This document shows, piece after piece, positions 37,029-46,843 of a stretch of 64,000 nucleotides of DNA (positions are counted from its first letter, which is position 1; every line of letters starts with the position of its first letter). Below the pieces are notes generated by a model. That model saw only the letters and a list, made by a program, of their open reading frames with translations. It searched no databases and was not told the origin of the DNA. The stretch is from contig JALHRB010000001.1 of assembly GCA_022841665.1 (NCBI GenBank), forward strand, positions 62,001-126,000, in the 5' to 3' direction. Origin of the DNA: Pseudolabrys sp. (GTDB lineage Bacteria; Pseudomonadota; Alphaproteobacteria; Rhizobiales; Xanthobacteraceae). The translations under genes and the position numbers were made by a program.

Positions 37029-37961
37029 ATGAAAAAACTTGAACTAGATTCGCTCCGGGCTGACCTAGCGGCGATCGATGCTTTGCTCGCCGCCAGAAGT
37101 GAAGATGACGACCCGATCGGGTGGATGCATTTCCAAACCAGACGCAATGAAATTGTTCAGCAACTCAGGAGTCTGGACCGAGAGTTGGACACGACTGCGT
37201 CGGTCGCCTTGTTCTTTGGCGGCCGGCCGGTCATCGGAAGTCGCGGCATTGAGGCTGAATTTGGTGGCCAAGCTCTCCAACAGTTTCAAACTGCGGTCAG
37301 CACACGACTCGCCGAACTATCAAATACTGTCGGAAGTCGCGGTCCATTACCGCAATGGGCTCAGGGGCAAATGCTCCTGACAGACATCGCCCGCGGTTCC
37401 CTTGGATTTGTCTTAGAAGAGGCCAATCAAGGAAACCTCGTAGACAGCCAAGTCAAAGCCGCTGTCGGAGACATAGTCAATTTAATCCATGGCCTAGCCT
37501 CACCGGATGAAGAGCTCTTTGAAGCCGCGACCGAGGATGTCGACAATCGGGTTTTGGCGAGCGTCAAGTCTTTCATCAAACTAATAGACGACAGAGGAGC
37601 CACCCTACGGGTCGTTGAAGGTAGTCGAGACTTCTCGCTTCAACGTGACGCGATCGAAACAGCAAGCCGGCGGATCGAAGATCTAGAGATTGATGAAGAT
37701 ACAATTTCTACCGCAGGAACATTTTATTTGCTTCCGGACAGCCGGCGTTTTGAGCTACATGCGACAGACGGCTCAATCCTCAAAGGACGAATTGAGTCCG
37801 ATCTCGCTTCCTCACTTTTGGACGACCGTGGCGAGGCCCTTCCTGGAATAATCGGAGCCGTCGCAGACGTCACGCTTGCTAGGCGAAAGATCACGGCACG
37901 AGGGCGAGAACCCCGCTTCAGCTATCGTCTGGTGAGTTTTGTGCAGCAAACAATGGGGTAA
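37029..37961 (+). CDS. Unknown protein, partner of the nucleotidyltransferase-like gene
   Basis: 310 residues, not assigned. TAGGAG overlapping the upstream stop is the ribosome site, so the two genes are a tight pair. Residues 1-55 are helical and charged (LDSLRADLAAIDALLAAR, RRNEIVQQLRSLDREL). The next block has LFFGGRPVIGSRGIEAEFGG and LLTDIARGSLGFVLEEA, a pattern I have seen only in uncharacterised proteins. The C-terminal part is beta-rich (FYLLPDSRRFELHATDGS). No catalytic motif was found. Base composition is AT-richer than the chromosome average, as in its partner. It could be an antitoxin or a sensor for the nucleotidyltransferase. Confidence 0.7.
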   Translation: MKKLELDSLRADLAAIDALLAARSEDDDPIGWMHFQTRRNEIVQQLRSLDRELDTTASVALFFGGRPVIGSRGIEAEFGGQALQQFQTAVSTRLAELSNTVGSRGPLPQWAQGQMLLTDIARGSLGFVLEEANQGNLVDSQVKAAVGDIVNLIHGLASPDEELFEAATEDVDNRVLASVKSFIKLIDDRGATLRVVEGSRDFSLQRDAIETASRRIEDLEIDEDTISTAGTFYLLPDSRRFELHATDGSILKGRIESDLASSLLDDRGEALPGIIGAVADVTLARRKITARGREPRFSYRLVSFVQQTMG

Positions 37962-38050
37962 GCTAAGCGGTACAGATGATATATCCAGTGCTCCGCGTGT
38001 ACTCACCGCTCCGGCGTAGATAACCCTGCGCTACGTGAGGAAAGAACGCC

Positions 38051-38160
38051 TCAAACCGGCAGATTATCGTGCTTCCTTTTCGGCACGTCCTCCTGCTTGT
38101 TCCTCAGCATCGCCAGCGCCCGCGCGATCTTGCCGCCTCGTCCCGCGCCGCACGATCACG
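38051..38160 (-). pseudogene. Remnant of a pccB 3' end (C-terminus of propionyl-CoA carboxylase beta)
   Basis: Read on the minus strand, 38051-38131 encodes a stop preceded by [20 protein letters not shown] and DNLPV, matching the end of PccB ([25 protein letters not shown]). Positions 38057-38086 match 39207-39236 of pccB at 29 of 30 bases. Homology goes on to about 38160 with a one-base frameshift, then stops inside the 3' end of the transporter gene. It has no start and cannot make a protein. It sits 1.1 kb beyond the intact pccB end, on the other side of a DMT transporter gene. Confidence 0.88.
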
Positions 38161-39043
38161 TCTTCGCTGGCACCGCCTGCGTCGTGGCGATCCATATCCC
38201 CAAGCCCACGGCGATCAGCCCGACGATCAGGTTAAGCCCGATCCCCTCGCCGATCGCCAGCGCGCCGACGATCGAGGCGAAGATCGGATTGACCGTGATC
38301 GTCACGGCGGCCTTGGTCGGACTGGCGCGGCTGAGCGCGAACACCCACAGAATGAAGGTCAGCGCGCTGCCCAGGATGCCGAGATAGCCGACCGCGATCC
38401 ATTGCGGCGCGCCGAAATCGGCGACCGCGGCAAAGCCGCCAATGGCGAAGGCCCACACCGTCAGGCAGAGCGCCGCCGCGCCCATGCCGGCGGTGAGAAA
38501 AGCGAGCGGATCGGAGCGCGCGATGAAGGGCCGCGACCACACATTGTAAAGCGAGATGCAGAACGTCGCCGCCGCCATGATCAACTCGCCGCGCCACGCG
38601 CCCGGCGGCGCATGCGACAGGCCGATGAACAGCGCAAAGGCGACGCCGCCCATCGCGATCAGCACGCCTATGGTTTTGCGCAGCGTCAGCGCTTCGATGC
38701 CGAGCGCCGCCGCCACCAGCATCGTCATCAGCGGCATGGTCGAGAGCGTCAGCGCGCCGCGCGCCGCGGTGGTGTAGCTGTAGGCCTGGTTGAACAGCAC
38801 CGAGAAGGCAAAGAAGAACAACAGCCCCAGCGACACGACCGCGATCCAGTCGCGGCCGCGCGGCCAGCGCGATTTCATCCAAAGCGCCACCGGCAGCAGA
38901 ATGAGAAAGCCGATGCCGAAGCGGAACACGCCGAGGGTGACGGCGTCGGTCGCGCCGATCACGAAGCGCGTGGTGCCGCCGGCAATGCCGCCCAGCGCGC
39001 TCGACGCCACCGCGGCCAGCACGCCCGTCTGTTCGCGCGTCAC
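38156..39043 (-). CDS. EamA/DMT family transporter
   Basis: 295 residues with ten membrane segments and two EamA halves (VLAAVASSALGGIAGGTTRF, VGYLGILGSALTFILWVFAL). It differs from the DMT protein at 28963 and is not a recent copy. Its 3' end overlaps a pccB-like remnant and its 5' side faces the intact pccB end, so it lies between two direct copies of the pccB tail. Substrate unknown. Confidence 0.9.
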   Translation of the reverse strand: MTREQTGVLAAVASSALGGIAGGTTRFVIGATDAVTLGVFRFGIGFLILLPVALWMKSRWPRGRDWIAVVSLGLLFFFAFSVLFNQAYSYTTAARGALTLSTMPLMTMLVAAALGIEALTLRKTIGVLIAMGGVAFALFIGLSHAPPGAWRGELIMAAATFCISLYNVWSRPFIARSDPLAFLTAGMGAAALCLTVWAFAIGGFAAVADFGAPQWIAVGYLGILGSALTFILWVFALSRASPTKAAVTITVNPIFASIVGALAIGEGIGLNLIVGLIAVGLGIWIATTQAVPAKT

Positions 39044-39086
39044 GGTGATGCCCTTCAGGCCGCCTTAGAGCGTGTCATGCCGAAGA

Positions 39087-39190
39087 AAAACCCCCACCCC
39101 GCCCGCCTGCGCGCTACGCGCTTCGGCGGGACGACCCTCCCCAGCTTATTCTTTGGCGAACTCGGGTAAACCCGAGTTCGCGTGGGGAGG
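39087..39190. repeat. Palindromic repeat with a perfect 12-bp hairpin
   Basis: Starts with CCCCCACCCC and ends with GTGGGGAGGGT as complementary ends. Inside is GCGAACTCGGGT (39156-39167) facing ACCCGAGTTCGC (39170-39181) with only AA between them. It lies immediately downstream of pccB and could also act as its terminator, although no T-run follows. Confidence 0.6.
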
Positions 39191-39200
39191 GTAAAGAAGC

Positions 39201-40733
<1,533 letters not shown>

Positions 40734-40802
40734 TTCAAATTATGCCCCATGAGCCCGGACCGTCTTCGAGCAAGACGCATACCACGACCGGGCCGCAATC
40801 TC

Positions 40803-40913
40803 ACTTCCCCTCTCCCCTTGTGGGAGAGTAGAAGCTTGCAAGGCACAGATCCCTCACCCGGCTCGCGCGTGCCGCGCTCGCCACCCTCTCCCGCAAGGGG
40901 AGAGGGTAAAAGT
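40803..40913. repeat. Inverted intergenic repeat (CTCTCCCC type)
   Basis: CCCCTCTCCCCTTGTGGGAG at the left and CTCTCCCGCAAGGGGAGAGG at the right are near-complementary over about 20 bases, separated by about 70 bp. Upstream of the TPR gene and of pccB, so in a divergent gap. Common type of rhizobial intergenic element. Confidence 0.7.
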
Positions 40914-40977
40914 GCCCGTGTCCGCCGCCCTCCCCCGACCCTTTGCCTTCCCGGCCAAACCCTGCTTAGAAGCCCGC

Positions 40978-41829
40978 ATGAACCGTCCCAACGCCGCCCA
41001 GCTCATCGAGCAGGGCCTCTATCACCATCGCCAGGGCCAGATCGCGCTCGCGATGGACCGCTATACCGAGGTGCTGCGCAACGACCCGCAGAACGCCGAC
41101 GCCCTCTATTACGTCGCCGTGGTGGCCTGCGCCGAGGGCCAGTTCCAGCAGGGCATCGAGCTGGCCCGCCGCGCGCTCGGCTTCAAGCCCGGCCAGGCAC
41201 GGGCGCATAACTTGATCGGCAAGGCGCTCGAGCGGATGGGCCGGCCGAAAGACGCGCTGCTGAGCTTCGACGACGCGCTCGCCTGCGACACCCAGTTCGC
41301 CGAGGCCTATGGCAACCGCGCCAACGTCCTGACCGACCTCGGCCGCCATGCCGAGGCGCTGTCGAGCTTCGACCGCGCGGTGGCGCTCAATCCGGACGCG
41401 CTCGTCGACTGGCTCAATCGTGGCGCCACCCTGCACGGGCTCGGCCGCTTCGACGAGGCGATCGCCAGCTACGACCGCGCCATCGCGCTCGACCCCAAGT
41501 TTCCGGTGCCGCATTTCAACCGCGCCAACGCCTTGCGCGAAAGCGGCCGGCTGGCGGAGGCGCTCGCCGGCTACGACGACGCCATCGCGCGCGACGGCAA
41601 GTTCGGCGAAGCTTTGCTCGGGCGCGCCGGCACCTTGCAGGCGCTCGGCCGGGTAGACGAGGCGCTGGCCGCCGCCGACCGGACGATCGAGGTCGCGCCG
41701 GACATGACGCAGGCGCATCGCGTGCGCGCGGCGCTGCTGCAGGCGCTGGGGCGGCCGGACGAGGCGCAGGAAAGCCTCGCCACAGCGGCCGAGCTGGAGG
41801 CGAAGGCGAAGGAAGCGGCCGAGGCTTAA
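40978..41829 (+). CDS. Tetratricopeptide repeat protein
   Basis: 283 residues from ATG 40978; a longer frame starts in the repeat and is discounted. About seven TPR units are visible, such as GRHAEALSSFDRAVALNPDA and GRFDEAIASYDRAIALDPKF, separated by 34 residues. No signal peptide, membrane segment or catalytic domain. It probably forms a protein-interaction scaffold; partners unknown. Its stop overlaps the convergent membrane gene by four bases. Confidence 0.92.
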   Translation: MNRPNAAQLIEQGLYHHRQGQIALAMDRYTEVLRNDPQNADALYYVAVVACAEGQFQQGIELARRALGFKPGQARAHNLIGKALERMGRPKDALLSFDDALACDTQFAEAYGNRANVLTDLGRHAEALSSFDRAVALNPDALVDWLNRGATLHGLGRFDEAIASYDRAIALDPKFPVPHFNRANALRESGRLAEALAGYDDAIARDGKFGEALLGRAGTLQALGRVDEALAAADRTIEVAPDMTQAHRVRAALLQALGRPDEAQESLATAAELEAKAKEAAEA

Positions 41830-42770
41830 GCCGCGGCGGCGGCGCGCTTGTTGAAGCTCCACAGCGCAAAGGCGATGCCGAGCATCACCAGCCCGCCGAG
41901 CAGCACCGAGGCGGGCGTGGCGCCGAGCTTCTCGAACCACTGCGTATAGAAGTGGATGGCGCCGAACACGGCCGCCGCGTTGACCAGCCAGCGCCGGTTC
42001 GCTTTGGCCGCCCAGAGGCCGGCGGCAACCAGCGCCACCGCCCAGCCGATGCTGAAAAGATAATCTGGCACGACGATGTCGCCGCGCGCCTGCGCGCGGT
42101 TCAAGCCGCGCAGCAGCATCAGCGGGTCGCCCCAGAGCGAGCCGATCCAGAAGCCGACATTGACCAGCAGCACCGAGGTGCGCGCGGCCGTGAGCGCCAC
42201 GCGTTCGTAGTCGGCCGGCAGGCTATGCGACACGCTGTAGGCGGCGTAAGCGAGCGCGGAGAACAGCAGCACCGTCAGCGTCGGCTCGAAGATCGCCAGC
42301 GAATAGACCGCGTGGGTGTAGCCGGTCTTGGCGCCGAGGCAGGCGGAGGCCGCCAAGACGGCGAGCGCGATCAACAGGCTCGAGCGCGCCGCGATCGCCG
42401 CGAGCGCCAGCGCCGCGGTCACGATCAGCATGGCGGCGAGCGAGCCCTCGCCATAGGCGATGACGCCGCCGGCAAACATCAGCGCGCCGATGACGAGACA
42501 AATCTGGCCGAGCACGCTCCACTGCTGCAGGTCGCGCAGCGCGACCATGAGCCCGGCGGCGAACAGCGCGACGCCGATCAGCACGGCGGTCAGCGGCGTC
42601 GGCACCAGCGCCACCGCGCCGGAGGCGACCGCGATCACGCCGAAGCCGATCAATACGTTGACGCCGAGCGAGCCGGTGTCGTGCGAGGCGAGGCCTTTAA
42701 GCCGCTCGGCCTCGGCCGCAGTCAGCTTGCCCTGTTCGACCAGCCTGGAAATGTCGAGCGTGATTTTCAT
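41826..42770 (-). CDS. DUF2157-like multi-pass membrane protein
   Basis: 314 residues from ATG 42768-42770. A cytoplasmic N-terminal helix pair (LVEQGKLTAAEAERLKGL) is followed by about ten membrane segments (LIGFGVIAVASGAVALVP, QICLVIGALMFAGGVIAYGE). The N-terminal helix plus multi-pass layout resembles DUF2157 proteins of unknown function. No active site seen. The upstream gap holds a palindromic repeat now carrying IS30. Confidence 0.75.
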   Translation of the reverse strand: MKITLDISRLVEQGKLTAAEAERLKGLASHDTGSLGVNVLIGFGVIAVASGAVALVPTPLTAVLIGVALFAAGLMVALRDLQQWSVLGQICLVIGALMFAGGVIAYGEGSLAAMLIVTAALALAAIAARSSLLIALAVLAASACLGAKTGYTHAVYSLAIFEPTLTVLLFSALAYAAYSVSHSLPADYERVALTAARTSVLLVNVGFWIGSLWGDPLMLLRGLNRAQARGDIVVPDYLFSIGWAVALVAAGLWAAKANRRWLVNAAAVFGAIHFYTQWFEKLGATPASVLLGGLVMLGIAFALWSFNKRAAAAA

Positions 42771-42881
42771 GGCGGTGCCCCCACAGCAAGCAGCGCAACA
42801 GCTTAGCATATCGGCGCGCCGTCGATCTCCGTTCATTCCCGCGAAAGCGGGAATCCAGCACTGAGTCACAGCTGGGTCCCC

Positions 42882-43912
42882 TGAGTTCACAAACGAAGTG
42901 CAACACCTTGGTCAGGGGGTGTTGCCATGGGACGGCGGTACGGACAGCTCAGCCTGGAAGAGCGATGTGAGATTGCCCGCCTACAAGCCAATGGGTTGTC
43001 GGTCCGGCAGATCGCGGCAGCTCTGGATCGCCCGCCATCGACGGTCTCTCGGGAGCTGAAGCGTAACAGCGGCCGCCAGGTCGGCTACAAGCCGGCCTAT
43101 GCCCAGGAGCTGACCAAGGCCCGGCGCTGGAAGGGCTCGCGGTTGGAGCGCGAGGAAGCGCTGCGCCAGGCCGTGCTCGACCGGCTGGCGCAAGGCTGGT
43201 CGCCGGAGCAGGTGGCGGGACGGCTCGCCTTCGAGGCCGGCCGCAAGGTCATCAGCTACGAGAGCATCTACCGATTCATCTACACGCAGATCGCCCGTCA
43301 CAAGGACTATCGCTGGCGCCGCTATCTGCCGCGGGCCAAGAGCAAGCGCGGTTGCCGCGGCAGGAAGGGCGGCTCCTCGATAAGCTTCATCGAAGCCCGT
43401 GTTCCCGTGTCCGAACGGCCTCCCGATGCCGCCGATCGCAAGACTCCCGGCCACTGGGAAGCCGACCTCATGCTGTTCTCGAAGTACGGCCAGGCCGTGC
43501 TCACCGTGCACGAGCGCCAATCGCGCCTGCTGATCGCCATGCGGCCATCAACCAAACAGGCCGACCGCATCGCCCGTCACCTCGCGGCGATCTTCGACAC
43601 CCTGCCGCCGGAACTGCGTCAGACCGTCACCTTCGACAATGGCACCGAGTTCGCCCGACACAGCAAGCTCCATCGGCTCGGCATCGAGACCTTCTTCTGC
43701 GACCCTTATGCGCCCTGGCAAAAGGGCGGCATCGAGAACGCCATCGGCCGAATGCGGCGCTTCATCCCGCGCAAGACCGATCTCGCCACCTTGTCGAACG
43801 GCCGCTTCCGCGCTCTGGTCGCCGCCTACAACAATACCCGCGAAAATGTCTTGACTGGAAGACCCCAGCCGAGACCTTCTCAAAGGTGTTGCACTTCGAA
43901 TGTGAATCCACC
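42882..43912. mobile_element. IS30 family insertion sequence
   Basis: About 1.03 kb. Terminal inverted repeats: TTCACAAACGAAGTGCAACA at 42887-42906 on the left and its counterpart TTCACATTCGAAGTGCAACA read inward from 43906 on the right, matching at 18 of 20 bases and continuing a little further. TCCCC lies on both flanks (42877-42881 and 43913-43917) and is a likely target duplication, though one arm is part of the target palindrome. Exact ends are uncertain by a few bases. Confidence 0.88.
42927..43912 (+). pseudogene. IS30 family transposase, frameshifted
   Basis: Starts MGRRYGQLSLEERCEIARLQ with an N-terminal HTH (GLSVRQIAAALDRPPSTVSR). DDE core: GHWEADLMLFSKYGQAVLTV (first Asp), VTFDNGTEFARH (second Asp) and PWQKGGIENAIGRMRRFIPR (Glu). 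At 43837-43839 a run of three Cs should be four. The frame then shifts, and the usual PRKCLDWKTPAETFSKVLHF end is read only in the next frame. The shifted frames run out past the right end with no stop inside the element. The copy is probably inactive, or the gap is a sequencing indel in a C-run. Confidence 0.85.
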
Positions 43913-43939
43913 TCCCCGCTTTCGCGGGGACGAACGGAA

Positions 43940-44719
43940 TTACTGGGCCAGCGCCAGCACGGTAGCGGCGGCCTCGAATTCGGCGTGGCGGAAGGCGCGC
44001 CGCGCGAGCGCCATGTCGTCGCGGCCCCATTGCGACATCTGCCAGTCCTCGTCGACATGGGCGGCGGCCCAGACCGCGTCCTTGTCGAGCGCGCCCTGCG
44101 CCAGCGCGAGCGCCAGCAGCGCCGAGCCGGTGATGGTCGTGATCGACGACACGGCGGCGAGCCGCCAGACGTCGGCGGGGATCGCCTTGCGCGCGGCGGC
44201 GACGGCTTCGGCCGGCTGCGCCGCGTGCATGACGCCCTGCACCTGAATGAAACGCGCGCCGAGCTGGTCGCGCGCGAAGGCGAGCACCGGGTCCCACACC
44301 TCGCTCTGCTTCTCGACTAAGCCCGCCGGCGTGTCGGCGCGATAACAGACGAGGTCGCTGCCGAGATAGGCGGCAATCTCGTCGGCCACGGCCGCACCAT
44401 GTGCTCCAACCGCATCGATTGCCACGTTGGCGAGCCGCGTGAGCGGCATGCGGGCGGGATCGATGACGTCGGCCTGCGCATGCCATTCGTCGGCGATTGT
44501 CCGCGCCAGCGCCTGCGACGGCGCGGCAAGCGGGCGGCGCAGCGGCGTGCGCACCGGCTTGCCGTCGAGCAGCACGGGGTAGCCGCCTTCGCCCGCCGCC
44601 TCGCCGGCATGCGCGCGCTCATAGAAGCGCTTGCGCAAGGAAGGTCGCCCGCCCTGGCGCGCCGACACCATCGGGTCGAGTGGCTGGTTCTCGAAAATCT
44701 CGCTGAAAATGTCGCGCAT
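43940..44719 (-). CDS. ATP12 family F1-ATPase assembly chaperone
   Basis: 259 residues from ATG 44717-44719, which has AAGGA upstream; further in-frame Mets precede. KRFYERAHAGEAAGEGGYPV and LLDGKPVRTPLRRPLA are the typical start, with ADEWHAQADVIDPARMPLTR and SITTITGSALLALALAQG later. ATP12 in mitochondria aids assembly of the F1 alpha subunit, and alphaproteobacteria carry homologues of unclear necessity. Stands alone, convergent to the IS30. Confidence 0.92.
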   Translation of the reverse strand: MRDIFSEIFENQPLDPMVSARQGGRPSLRKRFYERAHAGEAAGEGGYPVLLDGKPVRTPLRRPLAAPSQALARTIADEWHAQADVIDPARMPLTRLANVAIDAVGAHGAAVADEIAAYLGSDLVCYRADTPAGLVEKQSEVWDPVLAFARDQLGARFIQVQGVMHAAQPAEAVAAARKAIPADVWRLAAVSSITTITGSALLALALAQGALDKDAVWAAAHVDEDWQMSQWGRDDMALARRAFRHAEFEAAATVLALAQ

Positions 44720-45040
44720 CACGTCCTTGTCATTGTGCATCGCAGCACGAGGGAACCCGGCTTCCATCTAGTCCAAATTTAGCCCGTTCCAAGTGCGAAA
44801 TCCCAATCTTCGAGACGCGTGCAGCGCACCTTTCAGGCAGCGAAAAGCTCAGGCCGCGCTTGCAGTTGATGACCGTCGGGCGCGACGGAAGGATAAGTAG
44901 ATTTAGGCTGTTCTAGACAATATGATCCGCCTCCTGAATCGCAGCCGGGACAAGGACTGCGCGGGAGAGAAATGCGGGCCGGAAAGGCCGTGACGCGCAC
45001 CGTATGAAGGACGTGTAGCGGGGCGCGTTTCGAGGAAGCA
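44720..45040. other. Divergent intergenic region upstream of the kor operon
   Basis: 321 bp between the ATP12 gene and the oxidoreductase operon. No gene or repeat is seen. It is less GC-rich around 44890-44930 and is the only place for the operon promoter. No clear operator was identified. Confidence 0.4.
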
Positions 45041-46843
45041 ATGAAGAATACCGACATTTCCGCGCCGGATTACTTCCACAAGGTGGTGGACTGCCAATGG
45101 GCCTGCCCGGCGCACACGCCGGTCCCCGAATACATCCGCCTGATCGCGCACGGACGCTACTCCGACGCCTACATGATCAATTGGCGCTCGAACGTGTTTC
45201 CGGGAATCCTCGGACGCACCTGCGACCGCCCCTGCGAACCGGCGTGCCGCCGCGTGCGCGTCGAGGAGGAGCCGGTGGCAATCTGCCGCCTGAAAAGGGT
45301 GGCGGCCGACTACAAGGACGACATCACGGAGCGGCTGCCGAAGCCGGCCGCGCGCAAGAACGGCAAACGCGTGGCCCTGGTCGGCGGCGGCCCCGCCTCC
45401 CTCACCGTCGCGCGCGATCTCGCCCCGCTCGGCTACAGCGTGACCGTGTTCGACGGCGACGCCAAAGCGGGCGGCATGATCCGCACGCAAATCCCGAAAT
45501 TCCGCCTGCCCGACAGCGTCATCGACGAGGAGACCGGCTACATCCTCGGTCTCGGCGTCGACTTCCGCGCCGGCAAGCGCATCGACAGCATGAAGGCGCT
45601 GCTGGCCGAAGGCTGGGACGCGATCTTCGTCGGCTCCGGCGCGCCGCGCGGGCGCGACCTCGACATCCCCGGCCGGCAGGAAGCGGCCAAGAACATCCAC
45701 ATCGGCATCGACTGGCTGTCGTCGGTGTCGTTCGGCCACGTGACCAAGATCGGCAAGCGCGTGGTCGTGCTCGGCGGCGGCAACACCGCCATGGACTGCT
45801 GCCGCTCCGCCCGCCGCCTGGGCGGCGAGGAAGTGCATGTGGTGGTGCGCTCCGGCTTCGAGGAAATGAAGGCGTCGCCTTGGGAAAAGGAAGACGCCAT
45901 GCACGAGGGCATCCCGATCCACAATTTCCTCGTGCCGAAGTTCTTCACGCACGAGAACGGCAAGCTCACCGGCATCACCTTCGAGAAGGTGAAGGCCGAA
46001 TACGACGCCAAGGGCCGCCGCAAGCTGGTCAACGCCGGCGAGCCGGACCAGCACTTCCCCTGCGACGACGTGCTGGTCGCGGTCGGCCAGGAGAACGCCT
46101 TCCCCTGGATCGAGCGCGACGCCGGCATCGAGTTCAATGAATGGGGTCTGCCCAAGCTCAACGAGGCCACCTTCCAGTCGACGCATCCCAAGGTTTTCTT
46201 CGGCGGCGATAGCGCCTTCGGCCCGAAGAACATCATCTGGGCGGTGGCGCACGGCCACGAGGCCGCCGTCTCCATCGACAAGATGCTCAACGGCGAGGAC
46301 ATCGCCGACCGCCCGATGCCGGCGGTCGAGCTGATGAGCCAAAAGATGGGCATCCACGAGTGGTCCTATGACAACGAGATCGCGCTCGATAACCGTTACA
46401 AGGTCCCGCTGCGCGACAAGGTGGTGGCGCTCAAGGACATCAAGGCCGAAGTAGAACTCGGCTTCGACCCCGATCTGGCATTGTCGGAAGCCGGCCGCTG
46501 CCTGAACTGCGACGTGCAGACGGTGTTTTCGGCGCAGCTTTGCATCGAATGCGACGCCTGCGTCGATATCTGCCCGATGGACTGCATCACCTTCACGCCG
46601 AACGGCGAAGAGAAGGAGCTGCGCACGCGGCTCACCGCGCCGTCGAACAATCTCACCCAGGACCTCTACGTCCAGGACAGGCTGAAGACCGGCCGCGTCA
46701 TGGTCAAGGACGAGGACGTCTGCCTGCATTGCGGGCTGTGCGCCGAGCGCTGCCCGACCGGCGCCTGGGACATGCAGAAATTCTTGCTCCATACGACCCA
46801 AGCGGGAACGTCATGCCGACCGCAACGCCGATCAGCCGCGTAA
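45041..46843 (+). CDS. NAD(P)H-dependent flavoprotein fused to ferredoxin domains, KorC-like
   Basis: 600 residues. N-terminal Fe-S region as in GltD (CQWACPAHTPVPEYIR, LGRTCDRPCEPACRR), FAD site RVALVGGGPASLTVARDL near 111-128, NAD(P) site RVVVLGGGNTAMDCCRSARR near 240, then two 4Fe-4S clusters from CIECDACVDICPMDC and CLHCGLCAERCPTGAWD at the C-terminus. It should pass electrons between NAD(P)H and the ferredoxin centre of the oxidoreductase. In Azoarcus/Thauera 2-oxoglutarate oxidoreductase, a third, flavin-containing subunit of this kind makes the enzyme NADP+-linked. First gene in the operon; korA starts inside its 3' end (31-bp overlap). Confidence 0.88.
   Translation: MKNTDISAPDYFHKVVDCQWACPAHTPVPEYIRLIAHGRYSDAYMINWRSNVFPGILGRTCDRPCEPACRRVRVEEEPVAICRLKRVAADYKDDITERLPKPAARKNGKRVALVGGGPASLTVARDLAPLGYSVTVFDGDAKAGGMIRTQIPKFRLPDSVIDEETGYILGLGVDFRAGKRIDSMKALLAEGWDAIFVGSGAPRGRDLDIPGRQEAAKNIHIGIDWLSSVSFGHVTKIGKRVVVLGGGNTAMDCCRSARRLGGEEVHVVVRSGFEEMKASPWEKEDAMHEGIPIHNFLVPKFFTHENGKLTGITFEKVKAEYDAKGRRKLVNAGEPDQHFPCDDVLVAVGQENAFPWIERDAGIEFNEWGLPKLNEATFQSTHPKVFFGGDSAFGPKNIIWAVAHGHEAAVSIDKMLNGEDIADRPMPAVELMSQKMGIHEWSYDNEIALDNRYKVPLRDKVVALKDIKAEVELGFDPDLALSEAGRCLNCDVQTVFSAQLCIECDACVDICPMDCITFTPNGEEKELRTRLTAPSNNLTQDLYVQDRLKTGRVMVKDEDVCLHCGLCAERCPTGAWDMQKFLLHTTQAGTSCRPQRRSAA

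Larger units (their letters stand above)
42833..43934. repeat. Palindromic intergenic repeat interrupted by IS30
   Basis: Left part 42833-42881 contains TTCATTCCCGCGAAAGCGGG and ends CTGGGTCCCC. Right part 43913-43934 continues TCCCCGCTTTCGCGGGGAC. Joined, they restore the GTCCCCGC/GCGGGGAC palindrome seen at 35414. The insertion therefore split one arm of a pre-existing repeat. Confidence 0.75.

Noticed and set aside
42927-44246. Programmed frameshift in the IS30 transposase
   Set aside because: IS30 members are made from one frame; the site is a C-run, not a slippery heptamer, so mutation or sequencing indel is simpler.
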